In this document: positions 46,530 through 59,085 of the stretch, piece by piece
How positions within the stretch are numbered: position 1 is the first letter of the stretch
Layout of the letters: every line of letters starts with the position of its first letter
Assembly (NCBI GenBank): GCA_030544235.1
Contig: CM060465.1
Span: forward strand, 10,223,001-10,287,000
Origin: Lepturacanthus savala
Lineage: Eukaryota; Chordata; Actinopteri; Scombriformes; Trichiuridae
DNA: 64,000 nucleotides
Direction of reading: 5' to 3'
Notes under the pieces: model-generated
What the model saw: only the letters and a program-made list of their open reading frames with translations
Told to the model about the DNA's origin: nothing
Databases searched by the model: none
Position numbers and translations under genes: made by a program

Positions 46530-49206
46530 AAAGTGTCACAAATAACCAAATATTAAACTTGAATATAATTCCAGTAATCAGAAAAGTTGTCTGCGTTAAG
46601 GGTGCATTTATCGTTTCGCTGGACACATTGAATGGATGAGAATAATCTGCAAAGAAAATTTAATTATTAGTAGTAATAATTTGGTTCTTATTTATTAGAG
46701 ACTAAATATATATATTACAATGTAATCTTATTTATTCAGAAATGGAACGGTTATTGGATGGTTATTTATACTCGTATATGTTCTGAAAAATATACAGAAA
46801 AGTCTGGAAATTCTGAAATGTAAAAGGTGCAGGATCCTTAGATATCAATGGGGAAAAGGCCTCATTTTAAATTTTGATAATTTAACTTTTAAAAATAAAC
46901 TTATATCACTCCAAACAAGCTTCATGATAACATTAGCTTCAGAGACTGGGTTAACCTTAGCTCATCTTATAAGTCAACAATTTTATGACATAATGCAAAT
47001 TGTTTTACTACAAAATGATCTTTTGACACAGGATCAAAAAAGATTTGTCCCTCATCATTGACTAAAGAACATATAACATGGGGTCTGTAGGGATTGACTC
47101 ACTGCTGGAACCTGAAGTGGCCATTCAAGGAATTGCATATTTTGACACTTCCTGGTTGGCTTCATGTTTCAGTGATGGATGATGCTGCTTAAGCTTGGCC
47201 CACATTAGGGATTTTAAATCAGAATATCTCAGTTTCTGTAGTTTTGATTGTGCACATTTTCTCTTTAACCTGTCTCAAGTCACCCAACTTTATGGAAGTG
47301 CTATGTTCATAAATCACTGGAGTATCCTTTAAAGGTTCAGTCAGTTGCAGCAGAGAACATGCAGGTTTTTAAGCTGGATAAGTCTGGGTTGTTTCAATGC
47401 TTCATAAGACAGAAAACTGATATACTGTACATGTCAAAGACAGCAGACACCAAAGAATTGATGTAGTGTCTTCACTTTCCTTCGTCTTTGTTAGGTCTCT
47501 GGCACCATTTTGAATGAGGGAAATCTGAGATGAGCCATTTATTGGGGTCTGACCTGCAGGAAATTAAAGTGTAGCTAAGATCCTCCAAACCATGAAACCT
47601 CTGAATCTCTGAGTTTAGAAAATGTAAGTAAGCAGTGTTTTTACTTAAATATATGAGTAAGAATGACAAACAACAATAATAGGTCATACGGGGTATTTAT
47701 TGAACCACTAATACAGAGAACAAACAAATCTATCATTTTATATGCAAAAGTGCTGACTAACCTCATTAAATAAATATGATAATCTAGGTCACAAGTAAAT
47801 CAGCCTCCTGCTGTATCTGTTCTGGTAAACATATTGCCTGAGAGATATTTAGGATTTGGGTTAAAACAAAGTCAGTGTCCAAACATCAGAAATGTGCAGC
47901 ATGTCTACATTATACATCTGGACTGGTTCATGCCACAAAATCCTTGCAGTAAAAAAAATCATAATTGTCACATTTTTTTTCATGCAGATTACAGGTATGC
48001 ACCTACCTAACCCCCTCCCAGATGGGTCCACAGCTCCAGTCCTACAGCTAACATATGGATATGTCACTTATTCTATCTAATTATAGTAAGCAGTGCATAA
48101 CTTATCATAGAGAGGCTTGTATTTAACATTCAGTAAATGCTATCACTCAACAAGGACTAACAGCCTTCACATACCATGACTAAAAAACATTATTGTTATT
48201 ACTACAATAACACTTTGTCCAAATTCAGAGCAGCATTTATTTTTAGACTCCATTGCTACATGATTTCAGCAGACGAGACTCCAAACATCCTGCGACTTCC
48301 TCCATCTCCTCTCCAGAGGATCTGCAGATGTTTCTAGGCCAGCGGACGGATACAATCACACCACGGGAGGCGGGGTTCCTCACAGGAAGCTATGGCTATG
48401 GCTGGTTTACCTTTGTCAACTTTTACCTTTTAGCAGCTTTCCAGGTCCAAAAACAACCTCAACTGTCTCTTCTTGATGCAGGGGAGGCAGTGTTTCAACT
48501 CCTGATACACTTGAATGTCTCAGCATGTCACATAATCACAGAATACGTAGTTTAACCTTATGGTTGCTCTTCAAAGGTCATGAAATCACTGATTTACAAA
48601 CAAAATGTATACATTAAAGAGTTTTAATACTATAATGTTTAAATCCGACATGTGGATATGTTAGCAAGGACTGGGGCTGTAGTGCATCCATTCATCGGTG
48701 TCTCCAAGGCACGCAAGACACTCTCTTCACAACAGACAGATTAGTAAAGTGGGTCATGCTGCACACAGGCCGTCCTGACACATTCTTTAGAAAACTTTGG
48801 CAGTAGGTTTGGGTTCAGGAATTTCACCTGGAATATCTCTTCAGAGAATCTGGATCAAGTTCTCAGAAGAAAGGGCACATTGGATCTTTGAAGGAAAGAA
48901 GACTGTTGCAATGAGAAGAAAACTCTCAGTGGCAACAGGAAACAGAGGGGTGGACTGCTGCTGCACCCCACTCTTAAATCATCATTAAACTGACAATTTG
49001 GAAACGGGGCAGAGTGGCTGGTGGGGTGAGCTGTATGTGGTAATAATATTCATCTAATGTATGGAGGAGTGTAAGCTGAGCTGCTATTTTTACCAGGTTA
49101 ACATCTACAGGTTCATAATTTAACTGGAGGGTTGTTAGGTTGATGGCTTTGGCAAAACATGTGGAAGCGAAAGCTGTACTTTGATACAGAGTGCAAGAAG
49201 GGAGGT
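46530..49206. other. dennd5b-armc10 spacer and probable armc10 3' UTR
   Basis: No gene recognised. A dispersed-repeat block (GGGATTGACTCACTGCTGGA, AAGTGGCCATTCAAGGAATT) is at about 47085-47200. A 100-codon plus-strand frame at 48253-48555 has no family resemblance or splice support. Confidence 0.5.
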
Positions 49207-52155
49207 TTATGTCAGGATGCGGGCCACTTGAACCTGAATCTCTCTGTCGGGATGTGAAAGCAGCTGCACCAGTCTGCTGTGGAGCTGGGAGGACTCATCT
49301 AACATGACCCGGAAGAGGCTGTCCTGTTTCCGCCTCAGTTCATCAGCCACCTGGGCAGAGGCCCTCCAGGCCTTTAAGTTCCCAGCGAACGTCAGCAGTC
49401 GCAGAAGCACCGTCGGGGCTGTCCGTGCATCAAATAGCAGCACAACAGAAGCTGGTGCCTGGAGGCAAAAACACACCAGAAGCAAATGAGGATTCATAAT
49501 GACCACCGACTGTCTCATAAATATCTTTTACAAGATTGTAATGAGTCATGAGTCAAAGTAATAGACAGATACAGTCATACTTTGTTTTATGAACTTCTAA
49601 CACACTCAACAACTTGTTTGACTTAAATGAGGAGGATGAGATATTTCATTCCTTTAGTCTCACCTGAGCTTGAACAATGTCATCCATCATATCTGGGTTG
49701 GACGACAAATTCACGAGAACTTTCAAAGTCTGAACCTGTAGCACAAACATAATTTATTCATTAATTGGTAATGCATTAAAAAACCCACCAAACGGTTATT
49801 GTTTAACATGTCTAAGTATCTTGAAAACAGTAAAAAAGTATATGATGTCCAACTAGATCTAAAAGTTTTACAGCATAATAGCATCCAAACGTTACAAATC
49901 ATCATATAAGAATTGTTTAAAATAACTTATTTTTCCAATGTGTTTGCACCACAGATATCTAGCCAGCAAATAGCAGAATAAGTGACAAAACATTCAGTGC
50001 AGATAGGGTAAAAAGTTCTCTCCCATGACAAGTTATAGGTTGATAGTCCTTTCAAAACATGAGATTAGATCAAATAAATTAAATGAAAAGCAAAATATGA
50101 TGAAACAAGAGACAGAAGTAAATAGACGGAGACAAACCATGAGACAAGATAATGAAATCACAACAACACATCAAATATACCCCAGGAGCAGAAGAGAAAC
50201 AAAAAGGAGAAGAGGAGATGGTAAAAAAATAAAATAAATAACTACCCTATGGAAAACACAAAGACTACATCTAAACATTCCTAAAAAAAAATAAATAAGT
50301 AAATCAACTCAGTAAAGGACTCGTGACATAATTTGCTCCCTCTTTAGCTGATTTGACAATCACTTTTGGAGAAAGCAACAAAAATTGACCCAAAAAGTTT
50401 TTTACCTGTAAAGTTTCATTGCTCACGACGAGCAGCGAGAGTAATAATGTGATTGATTCCTTCAGCAAATGTTGATGTTTGTCTGTTACTGAGAGGTTTG
50501 TCAGCAGCATGAGTGCACTGAGCTGAAGGTCAGAGTTCACCGGAGATATCTCAATCAGCTCCAGGACTTGTGGCACATAAACCTGAAGACAAAATGAAAA
50601 CCTTAGTCTTTTATTAAAAACAACAAAAAACAAAGCTCAGAACACTAAAATAAAAAGCAGTGAAGAGGGATGCTACCCATATGCAGCAACGTACCTTCAG
50701 TTGTTCCTGGTTTGGGATGTTCATGCACAGATTATTCAAAACATTCAGAGTCTGCACTCGAACTTCTGCTGCAGGATCAGAGAGGAATCTGGCTATGATA
50801 TGAATCCCCTCAAATTCACGAATAAGATTCTGTAAGAAACAAATATAACATGGCAGAGAAGAAATGCAATGAAACAAGTTATAAGCAGAACCTAGAGATG
50901 TTAATAAAAATATTAGACATTCAGTGTCTTGGGTAGTAAAACAGCAACAGCAACAAAGTTCACATACAAAATACTTTTAACCTTACCTGATTCACAGTAA
51001 AGGCAGCAGCATTTCCTAAAGTCACTAGAATCCGACATTTGTCTGATGGATTATTGCTGGTCTGCAGACATGAAAGCAGCATGTTCAGGTGCTGTGGATC
51101 CAGGTTGCCAGGCGACTGGTGGGTGATGTCACCTGTGGAATGAAATACGACTTTTAACCACCATTATTGTGTGTTTGCAAAAAGAGGATGAACTGATTCT
51201 CCACCCGGCTGTAGTTAATGTAGGTAAACAATATGACAATACAAGTTATTATCAAGGTCTTACACAGCAACAATGTGGCAATATTTATGGTGGAACTGAC
51301 AGAAAAAATGCTTTTGTTATCAATTTATGTCAGTTATTTTCTTGGTTAATCAATAAGTTGTTCGGCCTGTAAATTGTCAGAAAATGTATTTAACAGTGTT
51401 TCCCAAAACAAAAGATGATTTATTGTTGAATTTATTGTCATTGAGGACTAAATACAGAAAAGAAAAAAAAAACATTTAAGCTATAATCAAAGAATTTGCA
51501 CATTTTTATGAACAGCCAACCAGTAGTTAAAGTCAAATATAATTAATTATACTAATTAATAAATTACATAAAAAGATTCAGGATTTTGGTGGAATCAAAC
51601 TCATACCATGACATTATCTTAACTTCAGTATATGTTTTAATTTATTCAACGTGAAGTTAACTCAACTAAAATCCTGCTTTTATGTGATCCCTGCTTAGTA
51701 AACACACTTATAGTCAAGATTCGCTACATTTTTCAAAATAAAAGTCCACCGCTTCTTTCACGGATTTGTCCACATGTTCTAAATATTGATGGTTATGCAT
51801 CTCCTGCATCTTCCCTGCAATCTAGACCTACGACTTTAGTTACTGTCGGTATTTATCTGGTCTGTGAGCTCTTACCTGATGCCACATCCACACCGGCAGA
51901 GTCCGCAGGTCTGGCACAGACCACGTCCAGCCCGGACACTTTGGCTAGGAGGCTACCCGGCTTCAGGGTGCCCTGGCCGGGCTGACTGCTCCTGACAGCA
52001 GGACCTTCACTGCTGGAACTCTTCTTGTTCTTCTTGAAGCTCCCCCCGCTGATCAGCTTGTAAATACCGTAGGAAGCTCCAGCTCCGGCGACCAAACCGA
52101 GAACTGCCTTCATGTTTCCGAGGCGGGGAGTCACGTTACTGCTGCCATCGCCCAT
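49207..52155 (-). CDS. armc10: Armadillo repeat-containing protein 10, six coding exons
   Basis: Outer mitochondrial membrane protein of the ARMC10/ARMCX family, involved in mitochondrial distribution and dynamics. Minus-strand exons: 52155-51876, 51132-50987, 50829-50695, 50582-50406, 49735-49664, 49458-49207. All GT-AG and in phase, 353 residues (human about 343). The N-terminal hydrophobic anchor MKAVLGLVAGAGASYGIY (about 15-32) is followed by a basic stretch (SFKKNKK), the family's signal-anchor layout. Armadillo repeats follow: CRILVTLGNAAAFTVNQ, RVQTLNVLNNLCMNIPNQEQ, ALMLLTNLSVTDKHQHLL, VQTLKVLVNLSSNPDMM and the C-terminal helices. The start used is the first ATG after a stop, MGDGSSN; an internal Met (MKAVLG, residue 15) would put the anchor at the very N terminus and is a plausible alternative. 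Confidence 0.94.
51310..51430. repeat. Dispersed repeat in armc10 intron 1
   Basis: TTGGTTAATCAATAAGTTG, then TGTAAATTGTCAGAAAATG and AGTGTTTCCCAAAACAAAAG, parts of the same common fish repeat as at 9350. Confidence 0.55.
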
Positions 52156-52450
52156 GCTAGTGCTGTTAGCTGTTAGCTAAACTCTGCTAGCGGCTAATGT
52201 TACTCTACAGATGACCGCTATCAGACAAACCTGTTAACCTACCAGTTACCTAACCTGACTCATTAGTGAGCTACCACTGCCGACCACCAGTCCAGACCAC
52301 AACAAAGCCCAGCAGCGCCAACTCTGACCGCTTCATCTTCTGAAAACTGGACAAGTTGTCTAGCGGACGCCACAGTTGTCAACAATGTTCAGCTTCGGAA
52401 ACACTCGGAGCCGCTCGGAGATTGCACGGAGTGACGATCAGGGAGAATAA
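52156..52450 (-). promoter_or_regulatory. armc10 5' UTR/promoter
   Basis: Upstream of the armc10 ATG. Richer in G/C than the flank, no TATA box, no obvious splice signal, so the start is probably in this block. Confidence 0.4.
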
Positions 52451-52783
52451 AACACTCGTCTTTGTCACAAGTTGAATATCTCAATAACTTTGCTATTCTT
52501 TATTCACAATCGTAAATGCTCTAAATCGATACTCTTTTCGATTTTATTTAATTTTATTCTAAAATGAACTATTCAACTCACTCAATGTCAATAGGTAAAA
52601 CATATGAATAAACTAATAAGATTTTAATCTATATAACTTTTCCCTTGATATCTATGTATATGTATTGTGTTGTCTGTTTTCGTATTCTACTTTTTCTACT
52701 ATAATGTTTTCTTCATGTGCTCATGTAATTTTTTCTACCTTAAATGTGCAAATGAAAAAAAAAACAATTATATATATTTAAAT

Positions 52784-52789
<6 letters not shown>

Positions 52790-52829
<40 letters not shown>
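52790..52829. repeat. (GT)n microsatellite
   Basis: About 20 GT repeats directly abutting the tip of the next Tc1 element. Confidence 0.95.
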
Positions 52830-52830
<1 letters not shown>

Positions 52831-53090
52831 TACAGGCCAAAAGTTTGGACACACCTTTTCATTTCTTTATTTTCATGACTATTTACATTGTAGATTCTCA
52901 CAGAAGGCATCAAAAATATGAATGAACACATGTAATGTCATGTACTTAACAAAAAAATAACTGAAAACATGTTTTATATTCTGGTTTCTTCAAAATAGCC
53001 ACCCTTTGCTCTGATTGATAAAGCAAGGAATTTCACTAATGAACCCTGATAAGACACAACTATGAAGTGAAAACCATTTCAGGTGACTAC
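52831..53090 (+). mobile_element. Tc1-like MITE, second copy
   Basis: Starts TACAGGCCAAAAGTTTGGAC, then CACACC, and shares CATTGTAGATTCTCAC, ATGTTTTATATTC and AAATAGCCACCCTTTGCTCTG with the 5305 copy. It also has the same internal stretch (GATAAAGCAAGGAATTTCAC; GAACCCTGATAAGACACAAC), so both come from one internally deleted subfamily. The right arm is missing. Confidence 0.8.
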
Positions 53091-53815
53091 AAGTCAGTAC
53101 AATATATATATATAGTATATACACACATAACACCAGTGTGGTGGAAGGAAGGAAGTATCCTTCTCGTAAGTCATTCTGGGCTTTAATATTTTTTTCTAGC
53201 TTTAGACATTATAAAGCTGCCATTATAAAGCAGGAGAGATGATCTCCATGCCAGGGTGCTCCTTCATGACATTGCTGCCTCAGTGGATCAGGAGGACCTG
53301 CCACAATGCTTTTTCTCACAGGGAGTTGAAAAAGAAAAGAATAAGACCTTTCTATCTCAGTCCACCTCAGCCAAACCAGCAGACATGGAAATAGCTGAGA
53401 TCCACCAATGATCAAGACTGTGCCCGTGAGAGGAGAAGAAATGACTAATGACCGCTTCAGGAAATGAAAAACTGAACAAGGAGTAACTTCTCAAAATAGA
53501 CACAGCAATCATTTAATACATTTTTTGTTTGTCCTTTGAAGAGAGACTGTGCAATATTAGTGTCTATAGTAAAGAAGTCAAGAACAGTGAATTTAAAACT
53601 GAGCAGATGGAGGTATCACAGGTGCCATGACTTCATAAAGACTGATGTACTGCAAGAAATAAACATATTTTTAAAATATAAAATTGACTTTCTATCTCAA
53701 CAATCAATAAAGTCCAACAGAGGAAAAGTTTTAATATTGTCTTCTTAGGCTAGCGTTTTAGCTTACTGTAGCTTTTTATCCTAGTTTCTTAGCCTAGCTT
53801 CTTATCTTAGCTAGT

Positions 53816-53852
53816 CGGCTGAAACACTACCACATAAGGAGTGTTTCAGCCG
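53816..53852. other. Perfect 13-bp hairpin
   Basis: CGGCTGAAACACT (53816-53828) pairs perfectly with AGTGTTTCAGCCG (53840-53852) across an 11-nt loop. No element or gene recognised around it. Confidence 0.8.
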
Positions 53853-53859
53853 GTTGAAC

Positions 53860-55020
53860 CGTGTTGAACTTGTTTATTACTCCCATTCCTGCCTTTGGAT
53901 CTGTCTCAGAATGGCAGCCTCTCCATTTAGGCATCAAAATCATACACTGTATATATAAAGATCAAAATCTGAGTCCAGAAGCCGTGGGTGAGGTCATGTA
54001 GACTACACCAAACATTACCACGTGCTGCTGATGCTACTTGTAAGGTGAGCAATCATACCTCCATTTTAGCATTTTGTTAGCATTAGTGATTGATTCTGAC
54101 TTGTTGGTCGGATCTAATTATTGTTGAGCAGTGATTTATAAGTTTAAGACTGAATCTAAATAATACATTTTCATAAAGAATTTATGCTGTAAAATGTACA
54201 AATATAAAACTCCCAGAAAGAGCTTTTTAAACACTACAGACTACATCATGTACTTTGTGGGACGTCTCTGTTGTGTCTCCAGTGGAAGTGCTATTGCTCT
54301 TTCAAAACATGGCCAGCCTTAAATCACAAATGACAAGAAGACTTCATCTTATCAAAATACAACAGTAAATTACTTCTTGTCTTTTAGATGTCCATGTTAT
54401 ACCCCACACAGAGGGAGTACTATGAGTATATTGGCCATCATTTAAAAAACAAACTGTTATGTGTTTTTGAAAATTCAAAAAAAGCATCTATGGTACTTTA
54501 ACTCTCATAGGACATAACGCAGTCCTCACTCACTGGATGATGTCAAGGCTGAGTTTTCACATTTTAGCGTTAATGTCAAATGATGATTGTGTGATCACAT
54601 GGTAACTCTGTGAATTCATCTCCATCAGCCAAGCACTGGGGAGTGATACCCCTCTACCCACCTCTACAAGAGAAATACATATTTTAAGGAACAATTCTCT
54701 GTGGTGGAGCCAGTTGAATATGTGCTTTAATGTCCAGGAGCGAAAAAGCTCTGAAGTGCTTATGAGATTTTTAAGGAGGAGGAAATGCAGGATTTCCTCA
54801 TGACCAGTGGTAAAAAAAAAATCACAGAACAGAGAAACTCAGTACATGTCATATTATGATCAAGAAAACTAAGTTAGGTTACATGAAGCAGCTAAAGGTT
54901 AGAATTACTTTATGCATTATGACATTAGTTCCTTCCTGATTTCTTTCTTCTAGTATATAGACTATAATATTTATTTTTTTTATTTTGAATCATGAATTGT
55001 AGTTATTGTAGTCATTGTAG
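53860..55020. other. Spacer without recognised features
   Basis: AT-rich intergenic DNA; short open frames only. Confidence 0.4.
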
Positions 55021-55024
55021 TCAA

Positions 55025-55400
55025 CTGACACAAGGGGGGGCTGGAGGCTGAACCCAAATGCACGACTCGTTCAAGATCTGTTCAAAAAGGGAAAGTCTTT
55101 ATTGGAAAAAGGTACCGAAATGAAAATCACTCTCAAGGAGGGAAAACACTAATAAACTAAACTATAAAAAACTAACAAAAATTCACTCTTACAAGGAAAA
55201 CCTGACTAATGGTAACTAGAACAAAGTAATCTGTCAAAACAAGACTTGAAACTAAATACATTTGAACAAAACCTGAAAGGGCATGGAGCTGGACGCTGGT
55301 TCTCATGACATGGGACATGACGAACTGGCACAGGACAAAGGGAGACACAGACAATAAATAGACACAGGGTAACAGGGCACAGGGCGACGAGACATGACAG
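55025..55400. repeat. Probable retroelement 3' remnant
   Basis: AAAGTCTTTATTGGAAAAAG followed by purine-rich GGCACAGGACAAAGGGAGAC-like units resembles a common fish retroelement flank. No coding capacity; family not named. Confidence 0.3.
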
Positions 55401-56144
55401 TCAACACTCTTATTTTCCTACTCAACTGTGTCATGTTCGGTCCAACTGTGCCCTCAGGTGGTGGAGGTCTCTACAACATCCAGAAGAAATTCAGATTTTC
55501 CAAACATGGTTCACATAAAACCTTCCTTGAAGCCACCAGATTAGGTAATAATACAGTGATTGTGGTGCAATATCTGACAAATACACAATAATCACACCTG
55601 GCACACAGTGATCTGGGGATGTTTCAGACCCCTGAGGATATGTGGTTCCTGCACAGTTGGCCACTCAGGCCACATTTGTAATCCATGGACAACAACATAT
55701 CTCTTGAAATCAATCAATCAATTATATTATTCATCACATGTGATCACAGTGTGATAGTTTAGGAATTGATTGATTGGATCCTAATGTTCAATAGTATTAT
55801 ACCAGTGAAATCATTCAAGAGAAAGATATTTTACTTTTACAAACTATTTCATATATAATTCAGGAATAAAGATGAATATTTTACCACATGAATAAAGTTC
55901 TCTGGGTCCAACACAAGCTTGATGCAGACAAATAAATGACTTTGCTTTGTTGCTTCAGCTCAGATTTTGTAAAATGCCTCTGTATCAATAGCATGTTGGA
56001 ATACAATTATGCTTTTTTATTAATTGGCTAGTTTGATGAGATCAATGATCGATTAGACATATTATTACAATGAAACATTATTTTTCTTGATCATGAATAC
56101 GCTCCTTGAAATAAAAGGTTCCAAAGGAGAGGTGATGCTGGGGA

Positions 56145-56380
56145 TCCGGTGGTTGCTATGGTTACCTCCAGGTACATCATTTAACCTACAGCATCCTATA
56201 TAAACTCAACATTCAAACAGTTCACCCACAAAGACTCACGCAATCGAGAAATACGTTTTCTGTTGAAGAAGTTGAACTTCTTCAAAATTCACATTTATCC
56301 TGAGGACATCTCACATCCTGACAAGGAATAAATAATTCACAGAGACTGAGGAAAGACACAAATCAAACTTCATGGAAAAG
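56145..56380 (+). promoter_or_regulatory. TATA promoter with RFX-like site and possible first exon
   Basis: GTTGCTATGGTTACC (about 56152-56166) is a near X-box (RFX) motif. TATATAAA stands at 56197-56204, and about 165 nt further is ATGGAAAAG (56372-56380) immediately followed by a GTGAGA donor. This is the layout of a tissue-specific gene's first exon, coding MEK in phase 0. No downstream exon is convincing: acceptors near 57486 and 57585 give only short frames. It may be a noncoding transcript. Confidence 0.3.
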
Positions 56381-56399
56381 GTGAGAATATCTTTTTTTT

Positions 56400-58436
56400 T
56401 AATATATATTATTTTTGAAAGCATAATAAAAACAGGCATATAGAGAAAAGATAACTCTTGAAAGTCTATGGTGTCTGTTTTTATTGGGTTTTAGAGCTGA
56501 GCAGTAGGCTATTAGACAATCAGTTTAGAAAACTTGTAGAAAATACATCATGTAGTCGGTCAACCTTATTAGAGCATTGTAACCTGATGTTTATGAATTG
56601 ATTTTAGTGATCATTTTAAAATAAAATGACTATTATCAAATAATGTTGTCAATAACAGCAATTAATGCTCATCAAAACAGTAACATTAGCAATTTATACA
56701 GAAGCCATCTGTAAAAGAGTGAAATGAGTAAAAATATAACTGAAAGATTGAAAGTAAAATAAAGTAAAATATGCTGAAAGGTTACGATATTTAATAAACT
56801 ATTAGAAAAATACACATAGGCTATAGCGTAACTGTAGTACGCAACAAACAGAAATTCATGGCATGATATATGAACAACATTATTATAAAAATGAATAATA
56901 CATATGATCTTTGTCAAACCTGACTATAGATTAGGTTCAAATAATGATATACTGGTTATAGTGAAATAGTTTAGAGCCTAAAATGTTGCAAAAGCAGCAG
57001 CATATAAATACTGAAGCCAAATTCAAAGAAGACATTATGACTGTAGTTTTCTTCATGTTTAATCTTCACAATCACAAAATCACAATCATGAAATTTTCAT
57101 AAATCACACAGATGTGATTGTAAAATCTGATCTATACAAAACAGATGCTGAGGTTTCCATGGTTACAGTGTTTGTCTCAAGGTTGCATCATTTATATGTT
57201 TTTATTTAAACAAAAACTAAATACATCATGATTTCTCTCAATCCAATACGCCTACTTTTAATGATCAAAACACATATAAATGACCAAATTATATCTGCAA
57301 CAATATTCCAGCAAAGAAAAAATTGAGCAAAGAAAAACTGTACACCCCATACAGAGTGCAGGTAATTGATTTTTATCCCAGACTCACATAATGGGTCAAT
57401 CTCGTCCTGTTAATGGAATTTAATGGGTTGAAGGGGCTAATCAACCTAAGAAAAGTAAAGCCAGTTTTAAATTTTGCAGGAAACTTTTGCAGGAAATGGT
57501 GAAATTCAATTTTCATTAATCAATGCTGGTTGTTAGAATCTTGTAAAGTCTCATCCTAGCATGTGTGCATTGTTGCACTGTTGCAGTGAAAGGAGGACCT
57601 CTTTGCTGGTTTGAGGAAGCCTGAATGGTCTTCATGCTGCACGGATGACACCTTTGATTTTTATATTTAGGATTAAGAGAAGGCTTATGTCCTAAATTGT
57701 TCTCAAAGTAATCCTCAAAAAACTTTTCATTCAGAGCTGGAGTATATCTGCCACTTTTTGATGTTTATATTTCTGAGGAACCAAACAACCCAACAAAAAG
57801 AGTCTAGCGCTAAATATGTAGCAGTACAACTTCAAATTATAATAGTTAGTCCTCATTTGCTTCCTCTTTATCTTCTTCCACCTCCACATCCTCCGTAGAG
57901 CACTAACTCCTGCTCCTCTCCAAAACCGAGAGCGTGCCTTATAATGGATAAGCTCCTGTGATGGATATGTATAAACCTGTAAATATGTGTTCTGTAAATA
58001 GTTTGACTTATAATACAAACCTATGTTGTTGTTGTTCTGTTGTGTAATACATTAAACACCATAAAAACACTGCGTGGATTGTGCTACTTTATGTTACAAA
58101 AATAAATCAGAAATATTGCAAAATGATGGTGATCAAGTTCTTTGTGATTCATCCATATTCACAAAGGAGTGTATTATATTTAATTGTTAATTTCCACTCA
58201 ATTGAAAAATGGATGAATAATTGGTGTCAGGAAAACAGTGAAAATATATGCTATTTCATCAGCTTGTCAGTTAGATGCTATAAAATATGCTGTAAATGTA
58301 AATACATATGAGAGGATGTATAGATATTTGTGAAATATCAAAGAGGTTTTGTTGCCACTGACACACAAAAATCTGTTTGTGTTAATGCACTTTTTTGGTT
58401 TCAATTAATTATTCAGTTAATGTGACTAAAAACTGG
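56400..58436. other. AT-rich spacer
   Basis: No gene or named repeat recognised; candidate acceptors for the putative first exon at 56372 are discussed in that entry. Confidence 0.4.
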
Positions 58437-58449
58437 GTAATAGTATTAG

Positions 58450-58820
58450 TGAGTCAGTCAGTCATTTTCTATACCTGCTTATTCCTCATTAGGGTCACAG
58501 GGGTCTGCTGGAGCCAATCCCAGCGCTTTAAGGTGAGAGGCAGGGATACACCCCAGATGGTCGCCAGCCAATCGTGGGGCACACACACCATTCACTCACA
58601 CACTCACACCTACGGACAATTTAGAGTCTCCAATTAACCTCAGCATGTTTTTGGACTGTGGGAGGAAGCAGGAGTACCTGGTGAAAACCCACGCAGACAC
58701 AGGGAGAACATGCAAACTCCACACAGAAAGGTCCCAGACCCAGGACCAAGGAGGTCTTGAACCTGCGACCTTCTTGCTGTGAGGCAACAGCGCTAACCCC
58801 TGCGACACCATGTCGCCCCG
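58450..58820 (-). mobile_element. tRNA-headed SINE, copy 3
   Basis: Minus orientation, head GGGGCGACATGGTGTCGCAG with B box GGTTCAAGACC and a (GACT)n tail. Flanked by a perfect 13-bp target duplication GTAATAGTATTAG (58437-58449 and 58821-58833). It shares about 90% by eye with copy 1. Confidence 0.9.
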
Positions 58821-59073
58821 GTAATAGTATTAGATTAATAAAATATATTAAATAATATATTTCCTCCTTTTCTGGTTCTGGGGGCTCATAAGTGTATAGC
58901 TGTACATTGCCAATGAAATTTCTAGACGGCAGGGCCATTTTCAGGTTTGAAACTAAGAAAGACGGGATGTGAATTTGTGAACCATAGGATGGAAGGGGAA
59001 GGTACCACTTTGACAGCACCTCTTCTGTAATGGGTGTGATTTCCATGCCTACAGTGTACATGCCCCCTCCGCC
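58821..59073 (-). pseudogene. Orphan open exon, possible gene remnant
   Basis: After a fair acceptor (ACTGCCTCAG, ending 59074) the minus strand is open for about 80 codons: GGGGMYTVGMEITPITEEV, then WYLPLPSYGSQIHIPSF and QLYTYEPPEPEKEE. Composition looks protein-like rather than random. No donor is seen, and the frame runs into SINE copy 3; without the insertion it would stop a few codons later. No family recognised. It could be a 3' terminal exon of an unseen gene, an alternative end for the secreted gene upstream at 60042, or chance. Confidence 0.3.
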
Positions 59074-59085
59074 CTGAGGCAGTGA

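Noticed and set aside
48253..48555. 100-codon plus-strand frame
   Set aside because: No homology recognised, no promoter or splice context; probably chance.
57570..57672. Second exon for the MEK first exon, giving a tiny protein ending DDTFDFYI
   Set aside because: The strong acceptor gives an immediate stop and the alternative acceptor is weak; not listed as a gene.
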